A DNA stretch of 64,000 nucleotides from Kiritimatiellia bacterium (GTDB lineage Bacteria > Verrucomicrobiota > Kiritimatiellia > RFP12 > UBA1067): assembly GCA_017514235.1 (NCBI GenBank), contig JAFWKK010000048.1:29729-93728 (forward strand), written 5' to 3'. Position 1 is the first letter of the stretch; each line of letters opens with the position of its first letter. Both the position numbers and the translations under genes were made by a program. The notes under the pieces were generated by a model. That model was not told where the DNA came from. It worked only from the letters and a program-made list of their open reading frames with translations, and searched no databases. Positions 48,424-59,007 of the stretch are shown in pieces.

Positions 48424-51400
48424 ATGACCGACGAAGAAGAACTCGCGGTGCTCAATGCAGGGCTGCGCGGCGACGATGCCGACCAGAAGGAACTCGCGGC
48501 GCTCAATGCAAGGCTAACGCAGACCCCTCAAAGCGATGAAGATGAGCTTGCCGCGCTGAATGCCGGGTTGAGAGGGACGAATGACGCGAGTAAGGGCGAG
48601 AAGAAGGAGTTGAGGACGGGCTCGCCGACATGGGCGGGCATAAAGGGCTTCTTCAGCGGACTCGCCGAAGGCGCATGGGCCGGCGGGAACGCGGCAGCCA
48701 ACAAGATAGTCAAGGCGATTCCTGAAGTCGGGATCGGTCTGGAGTCGGCTGCGGGGCATGGTGTCAGGTTCGTCGGCAAGGGACTTAGGGCGATCGGTGC
48801 GGAAGGCATCGGCAAGGCCGTGGAGTCCGCCGGAGAGGGCATTGTCGGGAGCGCGGCTGGCACGAAAGCGTGGCTTGACGAGAAGCTGCCGTCAAATGCG
48901 AAGGACTGGCTTGGCTACGAGGACTGGAGCACTAAAGCGTCGGACTGGGTAGGGAACGCCGCTTCAATGGCGGTGAAGTTCGCGCCTGGCTCCGCAGCGG
49001 TCGGCGGCAAGGCGTTTATGGAGGCGATATTCGAATCGGACGGCGTGAACGCATTTGCCCAAGTACACGACACTGCGAAGGCGAATGGCGCGAGCGAGGC
49101 GGAGGCGATGGCGCTGGGCGGCGAGGCGGCGCTCATCAACTACTTTGGCGGGAAGGCGCTGATGCGCGCCGGCGGGTGGGCCGATGGTGTCAAGAGCGCT
49201 GGAGGGAAGTTCCTTGCGAGCGGCGCGGCGTCCAGTGCGACGATGGCGGCGCAGGGCGCGGGGAACAGGATGGTCGAAAACATGGCGGAGAGGAAGCCGC
49301 TCATGGAGGGCGTTGCGGCCGAGGCGGGGAAGGGGCTCGTCGAGGGTGCGATGTTCCATGTCTACAACGCGATACCCGGCTATGCGAGGGGCGTTGTGGC
49401 GAACCGCGCCGAGCGGCGGAAGCACGAAGAGTACATCCGGGATCTCGTGCTCGAACATGCGAAGACTGAAGAAGGCGCGGCGCAGCTCGCCGTCTATCTT
49501 GACAGCCCTGCACTTGACGCGGCGATCCAGGCGAGAAAGGCCGGGAGGGAGATCACAGGCAAGATGGCGTCCGAAATCGGTCTTCCGGACGTAATGACGA
49601 CGGCGGAGGTCGAAGGCGTGATTGATGCCGTTTCCGGGCAGCGCCGCGCCAGGGCGGAACGTGTGCGTCTCGGAATGGACGAAGTGCAGGCGCAGGCGCT
49701 TGCGGAGACGGTCGGTTCATATGTCGGAGAGGACGCGAAACTGTTTGAGGCGGTATGGCTGAAGGCTGCGGAGAATATCTCAGATGCGCGGGAGCTGGAC
49801 GACCCGGCGCGTCGCGAGGAGATTGTGCAGAAGGCGGCCGAGGAGATCGGCGGAGAGACTGCCGAGGCGGACCGCATCGTGCTCGACTACGACAGGGCGA
49901 CGGGTGGATCGAACGTCATCAACGGCGACACAATACGGTCCCAGATGAAGGGCTTCGTCGCGAGCGACCCCGAGACGCACAAGAAGCTCCAGCCGAGGTC
50001 GAACGAGATACGCGAGCGCATCTTCGCGGCAAAGCTGGCGGCGCGGAAGGGCAAGGGCGGGGAAGCTCCGGGCCATGTGCTGTTCACGATGGGCGGGCCG
50101 GGGTCCGGCAAGTCGTCGACGACGGAAGCCATGTCTAAGACGGTTGACTTCACATACGATTCGACCGGCGCGAATTACAAGGATCTCTCCGACAAGGTCA
50201 GGCGCGTGATCGCGAACGGACAGACGCCCGTCGTTGAGTTCGTGTACTGCGATCCGGCGACAGCGTGGGAGCGCGCGAAGGGGCGCGTCGAGGACGGAGG
50301 ACACGCCGCGTCTGCGGGTGAGTTCGCCGATATGCACATCGACGCGCGCAATAACCTCGAGCGGTTGATTTCCGAGTTCGGAAATGGTATCATAGTACGC
50401 ATCTACGACAACACTGGCAAGTCGCCAGTTGAAATCTCATTAGAGGAGCTTTATGGCAGACCAAGATACGACAAAGCAGCAATCGCCGAAATCACCGGTC
50501 GATTGGATAATGCTGCGCGCGAGGCAGGGTCTGGAAGCCGCGGCGGCGCGCGCGGCGGCGAAGGGCCGCAAGTAGCGTCTTCCAAGCCACTTGAGCTTTT
50601 CAGGCAGCTTGACGAGGGGAAGCTGCCGGTGGAGGAGGTCGCGATTGGCGACGTGGAGGCGATTGCGCCGACGGAGAACGGGAACTTCATCGAGGAATAC
50701 GACGCGGCGAAGGCTAAGCCAATCGTCGTCTGGGAGGATCTCGAGGGGAACAGGCACGCGGTGACCGGCGGGAAGCGGCTTTTGTCCGCAGACGCGAGCG
50801 GCGCGGAGACGATCAAGGCGGTCGTGGTGCGTGAGGCGGACGGCTGGAGCGAGGCGGATGCGCGCGGCCTGGGAGCGACGGAGAACTTGCGCGAGGGGCG
50901 CGGGACGATAAAGAACGTCGTGGACGCGGTGGGGACGCTTGGCGCGGACAGGGTGGCGGAGCTTGCCGGGTGGCACCAGGCGAACGGGAGCCGCGATTTC
51001 GCGTCGACCCTGCGGAAGGGGCTGGCGGTTGCGCAGAAGGGCGCGCCGGAGCTGAAGGCGGCGCTGGCTGAGGGCAGGATAGGCGAGGACTTCGCGTACA
51101 ACGCGGCGCAGGTGCTGTCGATGGAGCGCGTCGGCGAGGGCTGGGAGACCGCGCAGCGGGAGCTTGCCGAGCTGATTGGCAAGGTCGGGCCGGAGGAGCT
51201 GGAGGCGGTGCTGTGGGGGCTGAAGGGGCAGTTGTCGGCTAAAGCCGACCGCTCCGATATCGACTGGGGTGCGGCGATTGCCGAGGAGCGGGCGAAGTAC
51301 AACGCGAAGAAGGGTGGCGCGGACGGGAAGCTCGACAGCGATGCGGTGCTGATGGAGACGGAGGACGGCGAGCTTAAGACGCTGGGCGAGGTAGAGGCGG

Positions 51401-54400
51401 AGAACGGGGAGAAAGGAAGAAGTGAGAAGGAAGAAGGAAGAAGTGGGGACGAGAATCCGGGAATTGGGAACGAAAAGCCGAAGACGGTAAGCATTGCCAA
51501 GGAGGGCATCGAGTACCGTGAAGCCAAGGTGCGCCTCGATGAGCAGAAGGGAAAAGACTTCTCGAATTCACGCACTGGAATTTCGGCGCGACTATCTTCT
51601 ACTGGCGCGAGGAAGCTTATTAGCGACGCGGCTGTCGCCAAGAGTGTTGCCAACGGCTTTACGCGAAGACAACACAACGAAATCGCCGCGAATGTCGGTG
51701 CGTTGTTTGAGGACGCGTCGCTTGTTGAGTCGCGGCCAGACAAGGCTGGTGACATCAACGTCAAGAGTATTAAGCGTTTCATCACGCCGATCGAGGTTGA
51801 TGGCAAAGAAGCGGTCGCGTGGATAACGGTCAAGGAGTCTACCGAACACGGACATCGTATCTATTCTGTCGAGGGCATAAAGATAGCGGCATTGTCCCCA
51901 TCAATGAGAAGAGCCCTTGCGGACCGCAACTCGGCTGACAATGCCGCATCAGTGGAGGAGTCACAGTCAGTTCTTGACGGGCTCAATCCCCGAAAATATA
52001 CTGCAACTCTTCCAACGGCGGGTAGTATACCAAACAATACGCTGCGCGTCAACGAGGGGGAGGCGCCGAATTTCGCGGCGGCGCAGGGAGCGGCGGAGAA
52101 CAAGGCCGTGGAACTTCGGCCGGCAGGGGACAAGCCGGGAGTGTTCACGACGCTGTCGCATCCGGAGGCGAGGTTCACGGTGGACGGCGAGACGCGGACG
52201 GTGGCCATCGACGGGCTTACGGAGGCGGACTTCGAGCCTGGGAGGATCGGGCAGACTGCCGCGCTCGTTGCGAAGGTCGAGGCGTATGCGGCGAACCATC
52301 TGATGAAGATCGGTTTTCGGGACGACGGCGTGCAGCGTCTCTGGGAGACGGTGCGGGAGAACATCAAGGCCGAGGGCAAGGAGGCGTATTCCGCGGCGCA
52401 GGTGGAGGCGAAGCGGAAGGTGGTGCTGGAGCAGCTAAAGAAGAGCGGACTTGCGGAAGAAGTCGTAGAGAGTGCAGAGGAATTCAACCGGCTTTTCGAG
52501 GAGCTGAGCGGCGAGGCGCTGAGGGCTGGCGAAGAGGTCTATGGGTTCTGCGATCCGAAGACGAAGAAGATTTACCTGAACCCTGAGTTCTTCGCAACGC
52601 AGCAGGGGCTGGAGGTGCCGATACACGAATTCGGGCACCTGGGGGTAATCGCCTGCGAGAAGGTAAACAAGGCGGTGTACGACCAGGGAATGAAGCTGGC
52701 GAAGGAGCTGCTGGAGGGGCGTGGATTACGCGGGGCAGAGCCCGCGAATCAGGACAGGGAGCCCGCGAATCAGGACAGGGGATTGCAGGGGCTGGTCGAC
52801 TTCATCTTGAACGACCGGGTGTATTCGAAGCAGAGCCGCGAGGAGCAGGCGCAGGAACTGCTGGCGCAGCTCATCGGGAAGCGCGGCGAGGAGGCGCTTA
52901 GGGCGGAGAGCAACAAGAGCGTCGTCGCGAAGGTGAAGGCGTGGCTCGTCGAGTTCTGGAACACGTTCGGCAAGGCGATGGGGCTGAAGGACATCACGCC
53001 GGAGGAAGCGGCGAAGATGACGGTGGAGGACGTGGCGGACGCGATACGGGCTGAGATGCTGAGCGGCCGGAAGTACGGCGAGGGGTTCGCGGGCGTGGAG
53101 TTCTCGGAAGGCGGCGCGAAGGTGAAGACGAAGCCGACGAGGATCAGGCGCAAGCTCACGGGGCGGCGAAAGGCTGTAAACGATTTCGTCGCCAAGATGG
53201 GCGGAGGGGAGGATCCCGCGAACACGGAGACCGACCTGCTCGCGCTATGGGTGGACAACGGCGGGCAGCTCTTCGACAAGATTCCTTACGAGGTGGAGAC
53301 GGGTTACTCGAAGGGGAAGAGCGGGATGAAGCTGCGGAAGAGCAGCGTGGCGGACGAGTTCGCAGAGTCGACGGCGTTCTACAAGGGGCTCACGCCGGCG
53401 CAGCGGAAGGTGTACTTCGGGACTGGGAAGCTTGAGCATGGCTCGATAGGCGGGACGCTTGCGGAGAAACTTGCCGACGCCGGGATAACGCGGTTCACCA
53501 ACGAGGACGGGACGGTCGACTACGAGGCTGTGATCGGGGAGTTCGAGCGGCAGTGGACGAACTACGAGCGCGGCGAGCAGTACCTGAAGGAGCGCGGCGA
53601 ACGGGAGGAGGAGCACGACCGCGCGATCGTGGAGGAGATGGAGCGCGCGGAGCAGGCCGAGTACGAGGCCGTGTTCGGAAAGGACGCGCCAGACGCACTC
53701 ACGCCGGAGGAAGCCGCAGCGCAGGACGCGCAGATCGCGGCGGACATGGAGGCCGGGCTGTTCTCGAGGAAGGGCGGCCCGCTGTTCTCGCGGGCGGTGA
53801 AACCGTCGGCACTTGGCGACGGGAAGCAGCGGTACTACGAGGTGCCGTTCGAGGATGCAGTAGACAAGATCGTGGCGAACCGTCGCAAGAACGGCAAGAA
53901 AGCGACGGCAATCAGTGGCGACTATGTTTTCGTCGGCGAGACACCGTCTGCGCTTGAGGATATTGGATTCTTCAAGCTGCCGATTATGATGACGCAGCAC
54001 CACATCGAGACATGCTTCTTCAACGAGACGCGTGGTAAGCAATGGGGAATAGCCGGGCATATGCACGGACTGGGAAGCACCCTAAAGCGCGTGCCAGCGG
54101 CATTGAAGGAACCCGTTATGGTAATCGCGTCGAAGTCGCCCACGGGCAAGGACACAAGCGTTGTCGCAATAACGTCCGTTCCGACAGCAGACGGCGACAT
54201 GATTCTGCCTATCGTGATAAACGGCGAGCCAAACATAGACGGGAGTCGCATTACCGCTCATGTTTTAACGAGTGCGCACGGTCGAAAGAACACGTGGAAA
54301 GGACTCGTCTCCGAGGCCATTGAGACCGAGGAAAACGGTGGCGTGGGGATATTCTACATTGACAAAGCAAAGGCCAGCAAGGTCTTCACCAAGCTGGCCC

Positions 54401-57400
54401 AGGCAAATCCGAAACTTGCGAGTGCAGGGCTAAAGTATGCCAAGAAGCCGCAAAGCAACGGAACGCTGCATAGTATAGCAGATGCCGATTCGCCGGTCAA
54501 GGGGCAGGCCGGAATCGTCAAGAGCCAGACGGCGACGCGGCAGTTCAAGAACTGGTTCGGCGGGTCGAAGGTAGTCGACGCGAACGGCGAGCCGCTGGTG
54601 GTGTATCACGGGACGCAAGAGCAGTTCAATGCGTTCGACGGCGGCGCGTTCTTCACCGACGACTACTACAACGCCGACGGGTACGCCAACGGCGAGAGGG
54701 TGATGGAATGCTACCTCAGCATAAAGGACCCGCTTGTCATAGACTGCAAGGGCAGGAAATGGGACGAGCTCGACACGCCTTACGGGACGACGACGCGCGA
54801 TGTCGTCGCAAGCGAGGAGGCGCGGAAGCACGATGGCGTAATCTTCAAGAACATCAAAGATAACTGGATTGATGACGCCGACGCGCAGGATCCCGGCACG
54901 GTCTATTATGTACACAATTCCAACCAGGTGAAGTCGGCGACGGAGAACATCGGGACGTTCGATCCTGGGAACAACGACATAAGGTTCTCGCGAGGCGGGA
55001 AGCCGCCGGAGGCGGAGCATGTCAAGCTGACGCGGGTGGCGGACGACGCTGGCCAGGGCGAGCAGACGCCTGGGGCGATGGCGGCGAGCCGCGAGCTGTC
55101 GCGGCAGGGGGCGGTGCCGATCAACACGAAGGGGACGCGGTATGTGTCGCTGCCGATGAGCGAGATGAACGCGCTGGCGCGGTACCTGACAGGGCACGCG
55201 CTGCCGGCGGAGATGGAGAGCGGCAGGAAGCTCGGCACGGCAGGGAAGGCGTCGCTCAAGCACAGGAAGCTCACAATCGCGGCGGACGTGCTGGGCGTCG
55301 TCGACAAGACGGACATGGCGGCCGAGAAAGCGATGCTGAAGCAGCACGGGTTCTTCGCGCATGAGGACTCGAACTGGTGCGCGACGCATTCGCCGGCCGA
55401 AGTGCGCAAGGAGCGCGAGCGCAGCGAGGAGGCGCTGTCGTCGCGGCTGGAGAAGATTGCCGACAAGAGGATCGCGGGCAGGGAACCGGGCGGCATGGCG
55501 GCCGGGCGGAAGGTGTTTGCCGACCAGCTGGCGCAGGTTGTGATGACGATGCCGCACGGGCAGCCTGGCGCGCTCGGTGCGATGCAGACGGTGGCGGGCG
55601 CGCTTGAGAAGCGCGTGAGGGGCAGCGAGACGGAGGCGGAGACGTTTCTGGACTGGATGTCTGGGCAAGCCCAGACATCAGGACAGGCCCCGAGAAGTGC
55701 GCAGGAGCGGAAGGCGGGCATGTTCGCGGCGTTTCTCATCATGCCCAAGGAGATGGAGGCGCGTGCGAAGGGATGGTATGACGCGATCCGCTCGACGATT
55801 GCGGGCGACCAGAAGCTGGCGGACGCCTTCAGGAAGATGACGGCGCGGATGATGAGCGAGCAGGGGCACGCGCATCTGGAGGCGGAGATACTGCGGGCGC
55901 AGGATGCGCAGACGGAGGCGGCGATAAAGAAGCTGCAGGCCGAGGCGAACGAGCCGATAAAGGCGGGCGGAAAGCTCGACCAGGCGAAGGAGACGGTGGT
56001 GCTCAGCTGCGACGACAGGATGGGCGCGGCGGTCGTGCGCGTCGACGCGGCGGCGAAGGTGTATCTTGCGGCGCAGAAGCTTCTCATGAAGCAGGCGAAG
56101 ACGCCGGCGGAGAAGGCGCAGATCAAGCAGCAGACGGATCTGTTCATGGGGCAGCTCGCGCAGGCGAAGAACCAGGCGGAGCTTTCCCGGACGGCATGGG
56201 AGCGCGGCAGGAACAACGCCGACGCGCGGTACCTGTGGCGGATGGTGGACCTCTTGAACGAGGCGACGGTGCGCGACGGGCTGAGGGTGCGGGATCTGTC
56301 GCTTTATCTCGACCAGATGCGCGTCATCGAGACGCGCGGGCTCTCGGGGTCGCGCGGCGAGTCGGCGCGGCAGGCGCAGCTGATAATAGATGCGATGCGC
56401 AAGCGCCTGGGCGCGGACTTCGCGAAGGTGGAGTCGTTCGCGCGGCGGTTCCATGCGATTCACGAGCAGGAACTTTTGAACAATCCGCTCCTGGAGAAGA
56501 TACTGGGCAAGGGGACGGCAGACTACTGGCGGAGCCAGACGAGCTACGTGACGACGAAGCGCACGTTCTCGCCGGAAGAGCTTGCGGAGATCGAGGCGGC
56601 GAGGCGTGTTCTCGCGGCGAGCGGCGCAGCAGGCGGAGACACGGTCGTCGGGCAGATGTTCAAGTACTGCGGGCGCCCGGAGGCGACGGCAAAGCTGAAG
56701 GGCAGCTTCGCCGACAAGCAGGAGGTGATGAGCGCGACGTTCGAGAAGGTTGCGGAGGTGCAGAGGTTCTTGAGGCGGAGCGAGTATGTGATACGGCTGA
56801 GGGACATGCTGAAGCTTGCGAACGTCGAGGGCGTGCACGACATGCCGGCGGGGAAGAACGAGTTCAAGAGCAACAAGCGATACGGTGCGATCAGCTACAT
56901 GGAGAACGGCCAGAAGCGGACGCTCGTGGTGCCTAGGGAGATTGCGGACGGATTCGAGCGGCAGTCGATGTACAACAGCCGTGCGCTGAAGATCTGTGCA
57001 TCGGTGAACAATATCGCGCGACAGCTGTGGATAGACTGGAATCCTGTGTACTGGCACAGGAACCTGTCGAGAAACGCTGGATCCATCGAGATGAACATGC
57101 CGGGGATGAGGGAGTCGATCATCAAGCGCGGGGCGCGGTTCGTGTTCCCCGGGCTGGCGCCGGTGACGGAAATGGCCATGACGCACCTGGTGAGGCATAT
57201 GCCGGAGAGGATGTCGCTGGGGCTCCGGAAGATTTGGGGCGAGCACACGGCGCTCTACTACGCGCCGAAGGCGAAGCGCATGGCGATGTGGCTCACGGAC
57301 CACAGCGAGATGCAGCGGCGGCTCTGGGACGCCGAGAAGCGCGGCGATCTGGGGGCGGTGCAGGAAATGGAGGAGGACAGGCGCGACATGCTCGCCGCGC

Positions 57401-58881
57401 TCAAGGCCAACATGCTCGTCGGAATCTCGGCGGGCAAGGCGAGCGGGACGGCAGGGTTCCTGGACGACAGCGTGAAGACGGTCGGGAAGACGATGCAGCG
57501 CGAGATGCAGGACTGGAAGGCGAAGTCGAAGTTCCGGAAAGTGCTGGACACCGTCAACATATTCTCGAAGAACGCGGAGCAGCAGGTATTCGAGGACATC
57601 ATGGCGAAGTTCTCGGCGTATCTGCACGACCGTGCGCAGTTCGGAACCGGCAACAACCGCACGGCGGAGGAAAGCGGGCTCCTCGTAAAGAAGAACGTGT
57701 CGATCGGCGAGGGCGAGCGGAAGGGCGAGACGGCAGGAATAACGCAGGCGATCTTTCAGCCGTTCTGGAACATGGTGGAGAAAGGCGTAGTCCGGAACGT
57801 CAAGGCGTACAAGGAAAGGCCGGCGGAGACATTCGGCAAGGCTGCGTGGCGGATTGCGCCGATGCTGCTACAGGGGCTTATCGGCAGCGGCGCAGTCGCG
57901 GCGTGGATCCTCAAGTCGAACGACGGTGACGAGGAGAAGGCGAAGAACGGGCCGATGGGCGACGTATACCGCTATCTGCGCGACGCTCAGCGCGCGTATC
58001 AGAACTGCTCGAACTATGTGAGGAACAACTACCACGTCACGCCGCTCTGGACTGACGGGTACACATCGATCGTTATCGGCATGCCGCTCACGGACGAGGA
58101 GCGTTTGCTGAAGCCGATCGCGCGGTTCGTGGCGGACGCTGCGAGCGTGGCGTCTGGAACGAAGGAGTCGCTGGATGTAGCAGGATTCCTAAGCGACGCG
58201 ACGGGCGTGATTGCGCCGGACTTCAAGATCGCGGGCGCGCTGCCGACGTTGTTGGACGACACGGTGCACGCGTTCTGGGAGAATCCGGAAGACTACTACA
58301 CCGGCGGGCAGAAGTACGACAACGACACTTGGGCGCTGCGGAACGAGAGCTGGGAGATGCGCGGCAAGTTCACTGCGGCGATGGCCAAGCGGCTGTGGAA
58401 CGACTTCGGCGGGCGGAACGTGCTGCCGGTCGACCGTGCGGGAGTGGACAACGGGCTCGGAAGGGCGCCGGGCTGGGTGGCGAAGATGGTAAACGACATT
58501 CCGGTTGTGTCGCCGATCCTGAGAAGCTTTGTGAAGGTGCAGGTCGGAAGTCCCAAGAGGGACGCGGCGGAGATAACGGAAGCGGAGGCGCGCCGGCGTG
58601 CTGTTTGCCGGGTGTGCGCGAAGGAGCTGTTCGAGACGGCGCACAAGGCGAAGGGCGACATCAGCATAGACCAGGAGCAGTACAACGGGCGGCTGGCGAA
58701 GTGGAAGGAGAGGTACAATCTCGCCGACGACGAGCTCGCCGACATCGAAGGCAGGTATCTAAACGCCTGGCGGAGCTACGAGGGGGCGCAGTACCGTGCG
58801 GACGGCGAGCGCGAGAAGTACCGTGTGAAAGCTGAACGGCTGGGGATGGACGCGGCGAACATCTGGCTCGACTTCGATTAG
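48424..58881 (+). CDS. Giant polyvalent protein (3485 aa), ejection/effector type
   Basis: One uninterrupted frame. In order (residues approximate): three EL-A-x-LNA-x-L repeats (4-55); glycine/alanine-rich membrane-active helices (65-310); a P-loop zeta-toxin-like kinase with FTMGGPGSGKSST (Lys563); a ParB/Srx-like domain (725-850); an LPD3-like domain (NSRTGISARLSSTGARKL ... KEAVAWITVKESTEHGHRIY, 1040-1165); a zincin metallopeptidase with HEFGH (His1401, Glu1402, His1405); a MuF-C/PBECR-like nuclease-fold domain (LPIMMTQHHIETC ... HGLGSTLKRVPAALKEP, 1800-2018); an ADP-ribosyltransferase-like domain (VVYHGTQEQF at 2059 to DPGNNDIRFSRG); coiled coils (2400-2750); and an LPD38-like C-terminal region with helices (WNPVYWHRNLSRNAG, LLQGLIGSGAVAAWIL). 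This is the architecture described for polyvalent proteins of phages and conjugative elements, injected with DNA to counter host defences. Short in-frame duplications occur at 52740-52785 and 55656-55679. Confidence 0.85.
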   Translation: MTDEEELAVLNAGLRGDDADQKELAALNARLTQTPQSDEDELAALNAGLRGTNDASKGEKKELRTGSPTWAGIKGFFSGLAEGAWAGGNAAANKIVKAIPEVGIGLESAAGHGVRFVGKGLRAIGAEGIGKAVESAGEGIVGSAAGTKAWLDEKLPSNAKDWLGYEDWSTKASDWVGNAASMAVKFAPGSAAVGGKAFMEAIFESDGVNAFAQVHDTAKANGASEAEAMALGGEAALINYFGGKALMRAGGWADGVKSAGGKFLASGAASSATMAAQGAGNRMVENMAERKPLMEGVAAEAGKGLVEGAMFHVYNAIPGYARGVVANRAERRKHEEYIRDLVLEHAKTEEGAAQLAVYLDSPALDAAIQARKAGREITGKMASEIGLPDVMTTAEVEGVIDAVSGQRRARAERVRLGMDEVQAQALAETVGSYVGEDAKLFEAVWLKAAENISDARELDDPARREEIVQKAAEEIGGETAEADRIVLDYDRATGGSNVINGDTIRSQMKGFVASDPETHKKLQPRSNEIRERIFAAKLAARKGKGGEAPGHVLFTMGGPGSGKSSTTEAMSKTVDFTYDSTGANYKDLSDKVRRVIANGQTPVVEFVYCDPATAWERAKGRVEDGGHAASAGEFADMHIDARNNLERLISEFGNGIIVRIYDNTGKSPVEISLEELYGRPRYDKAAIAEITGRLDNAAREAGSGSRGGARGGEGPQVASSKPLELFRQLDEGKLPVEEVAIGDVEAIAPTENGNFIEEYDAAKAKPIVVWEDLEGNRHAVTGGKRLLSADASGAETIKAVVVREADGWSEADARGLGATENLREGRGTIKNVVDAVGTLGADRVAELAGWHQANGSRDFASTLRKGLAVAQKGAPELKAALAEGRIGEDFAYNAAQVLSMERVGEGWETAQRELAELIGKVGPEELEAVLWGLKGQLSAKADRSDIDWGAAIAEERAKYNAKKGGADGKLDSDAVLMETEDGELKTLGEVEAENGEKGRSEKEEGRSGDENPGIGNEKPKTVSIAKEGIEYREAKVRLDEQKGKDFSNSRTGISARLSSTGARKLISDAAVAKSVANGFTRRQHNEIAANVGALFEDASLVESRPDKAGDINVKSIKRFITPIEVDGKEAVAWITVKESTEHGHRIYSVEGIKIAALSPSMRRALADRNSADNAASVEESQSVLDGLNPRKYTATLPTAGSIPNNTLRVNEGEAPNFAAAQGAAENKAVELRPAGDKPGVFTTLSHPEARFTVDGETRTVAIDGLTEADFEPGRIGQTAALVAKVEAYAANHLMKIGFRDDGVQRLWETVRENIKAEGKEAYSAAQVEAKRKVVLEQLKKSGLAEEVVESAEEFNRLFEELSGEALRAGEEVYGFCDPKTKKIYLNPEFFATQQGLEVPIHEFGHLGVIACEKVNKAVYDQGMKLAKELLEGRGLRGAEPANQDREPANQDRGLQGLVDFILNDRVYSKQSREEQAQELLAQLIGKRGEEALRAESNKSVVAKVKAWLVEFWNTFGKAMGLKDITPEEAAKMTVEDVADAIRAEMLSGRKYGEGFAGVEFSEGGAKVKTKPTRIRRKLTGRRKAVNDFVAKMGGGEDPANTETDLLALWVDNGGQLFDKIPYEVETGYSKGKSGMKLRKSSVADEFAESTAFYKGLTPAQRKVYFGTGKLEHGSIGGTLAEKLADAGITRFTNEDGTVDYEAVIGEFERQWTNYERGEQYLKERGEREEEHDRAIVEEMERAEQAEYEAVFGKDAPDALTPEEAAAQDAQIAADMEAGLFSRKGGPLFSRAVKPSALGDGKQRYYEVPFEDAVDKIVANRRKNGKKATAISGDYVFVGETPSALEDIGFFKLPIMMTQHHIETCFFNETRGKQWGIAGHMHGLGSTLKRVPAALKEPVMVIASKSPTGKDTSVVAITSVPTADGDMILPIVINGEPNIDGSRITAHVLTSAHGRKNTWKGLVSEAIETEENGGVGIFYIDKAKASKVFTKLAQANPKLASAGLKYAKKPQSNGTLHSIADADSPVKGQAGIVKSQTATRQFKNWFGGSKVVDANGEPLVVYHGTQEQFNAFDGGAFFTDDYYNADGYANGERVMECYLSIKDPLVIDCKGRKWDELDTPYGTTTRDVVASEEARKHDGVIFKNIKDNWIDDADAQDPGTVYYVHNSNQVKSATENIGTFDPGNNDIRFSRGGKPPEAEHVKLTRVADDAGQGEQTPGAMAASRELSRQGAVPINTKGTRYVSLPMSEMNALARYLTGHALPAEMESGRKLGTAGKASLKHRKLTIAADVLGVVDKTDMAAEKAMLKQHGFFAHEDSNWCATHSPAEVRKERERSEEALSSRLEKIADKRIAGREPGGMAAGRKVFADQLAQVVMTMPHGQPGALGAMQTVAGALEKRVRGSETEAETFLDWMSGQAQTSGQAPRSAQERKAGMFAAFLIMPKEMEARAKGWYDAIRSTIAGDQKLADAFRKMTARMMSEQGHAHLEAEILRAQDAQTEAAIKKLQAEANEPIKAGGKLDQAKETVVLSCDDRMGAAVVRVDAAAKVYLAAQKLLMKQAKTPAEKAQIKQQTDLFMGQLAQAKNQAELSRTAWERGRNNADARYLWRMVDLLNEATVRDGLRVRDLSLYLDQMRVIETRGLSGSRGESARQAQLIIDAMRKRLGADFAKVESFARRFHAIHEQELLNNPLLEKILGKGTADYWRSQTSYVTTKRTFSPEELAEIEAARRVLAASGAAGGDTVVGQMFKYCGRPEATAKLKGSFADKQEVMSATFEKVAEVQRFLRRSEYVIRLRDMLKLANVEGVHDMPAGKNEFKSNKRYGAISYMENGQKRTLVVPREIADGFERQSMYNSRALKICASVNNIARQLWIDWNPVYWHRNLSRNAGSIEMNMPGMRESIIKRGARFVFPGLAPVTEMAMTHLVRHMPERMSLGLRKIWGEHTALYYAPKAKRMAMWLTDHSEMQRRLWDAEKRGDLGAVQEMEEDRRDMLAALKANMLVGISAGKASGTAGFLDDSVKTVGKTMQREMQDWKAKSKFRKVLDTVNIFSKNAEQQVFEDIMAKFSAYLHDRAQFGTGNNRTAEESGLLVKKNVSIGEGERKGETAGITQAIFQPFWNMVEKGVVRNVKAYKERPAETFGKAAWRIAPMLLQGLIGSGAVAAWILKSNDGDEEKAKNGPMGDVYRYLRDAQRAYQNCSNYVRNNYHVTPLWTDGYTSIVIGMPLTDEERLLKPIARFVADAASVASGTKESLDVAGFLSDATGVIAPDFKIAGALPTLLDDTVHAFWENPEDYYTGGQKYDNDTWALRNESWEMRGKFTAAMAKRLWNDFGGRNVLPVDRAGVDNGLGRAPGWVAKMVNDIPVVSPILRSFVKVQVGSPKRDAAEITEAEARRRAVCRVCAKELFETAHKAKGDISIDQEQYNGRLAKWKERYNLADDELADIEGRYLNAWRSYEGAQYRADGEREKYRVKAERLGMDAANIWLDFD

Positions 58882-58883
58882 TG

Positions 58884-58912
58884 TTACACAAAGTAGCCGG
58901 AATTACACAAAC
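58884..58912 (+). repeat. Two TTACACAAA(G/C) copies before the repressor gene
   Basis: TTACACAAAG at 58884-58893 and TTACACAAAC at 58903-58912 lie just after the giant gene and about 100 bases before the XRE gene. Confidence 0.65.
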
Positions 58913-58948
58913 TTTTGCGTAATTTCGCGGAAACGCCGCGAAATGTCG

Positions 58949-58964
58949 CTCTGTCTTACAGAGA
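58949..58964. promoter_or_regulatory. Operator copy 1 for the XRE repressor
   Basis: CTCTGTCTTACAGAG plus one base is a 6-bp inverted repeat with a 3-base centre. The same 16 bases occur inverted at 61639-61654. TATACA at about 58974 is a possible -10 box next to it. Confidence 0.7.
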
Positions 58965-59007
58965 CACGGAAATTATACAACAAATGTTCGCGAAAGGTCA
59001 ATAGCAA

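Noticed and set aside
50080-50500. Zeta-toxin-like P-loop as part of a toxin-antitoxin pair
   Set aside because: It is one domain of the giant polyvalent protein and no epsilon-type antitoxin gene lies next to it.
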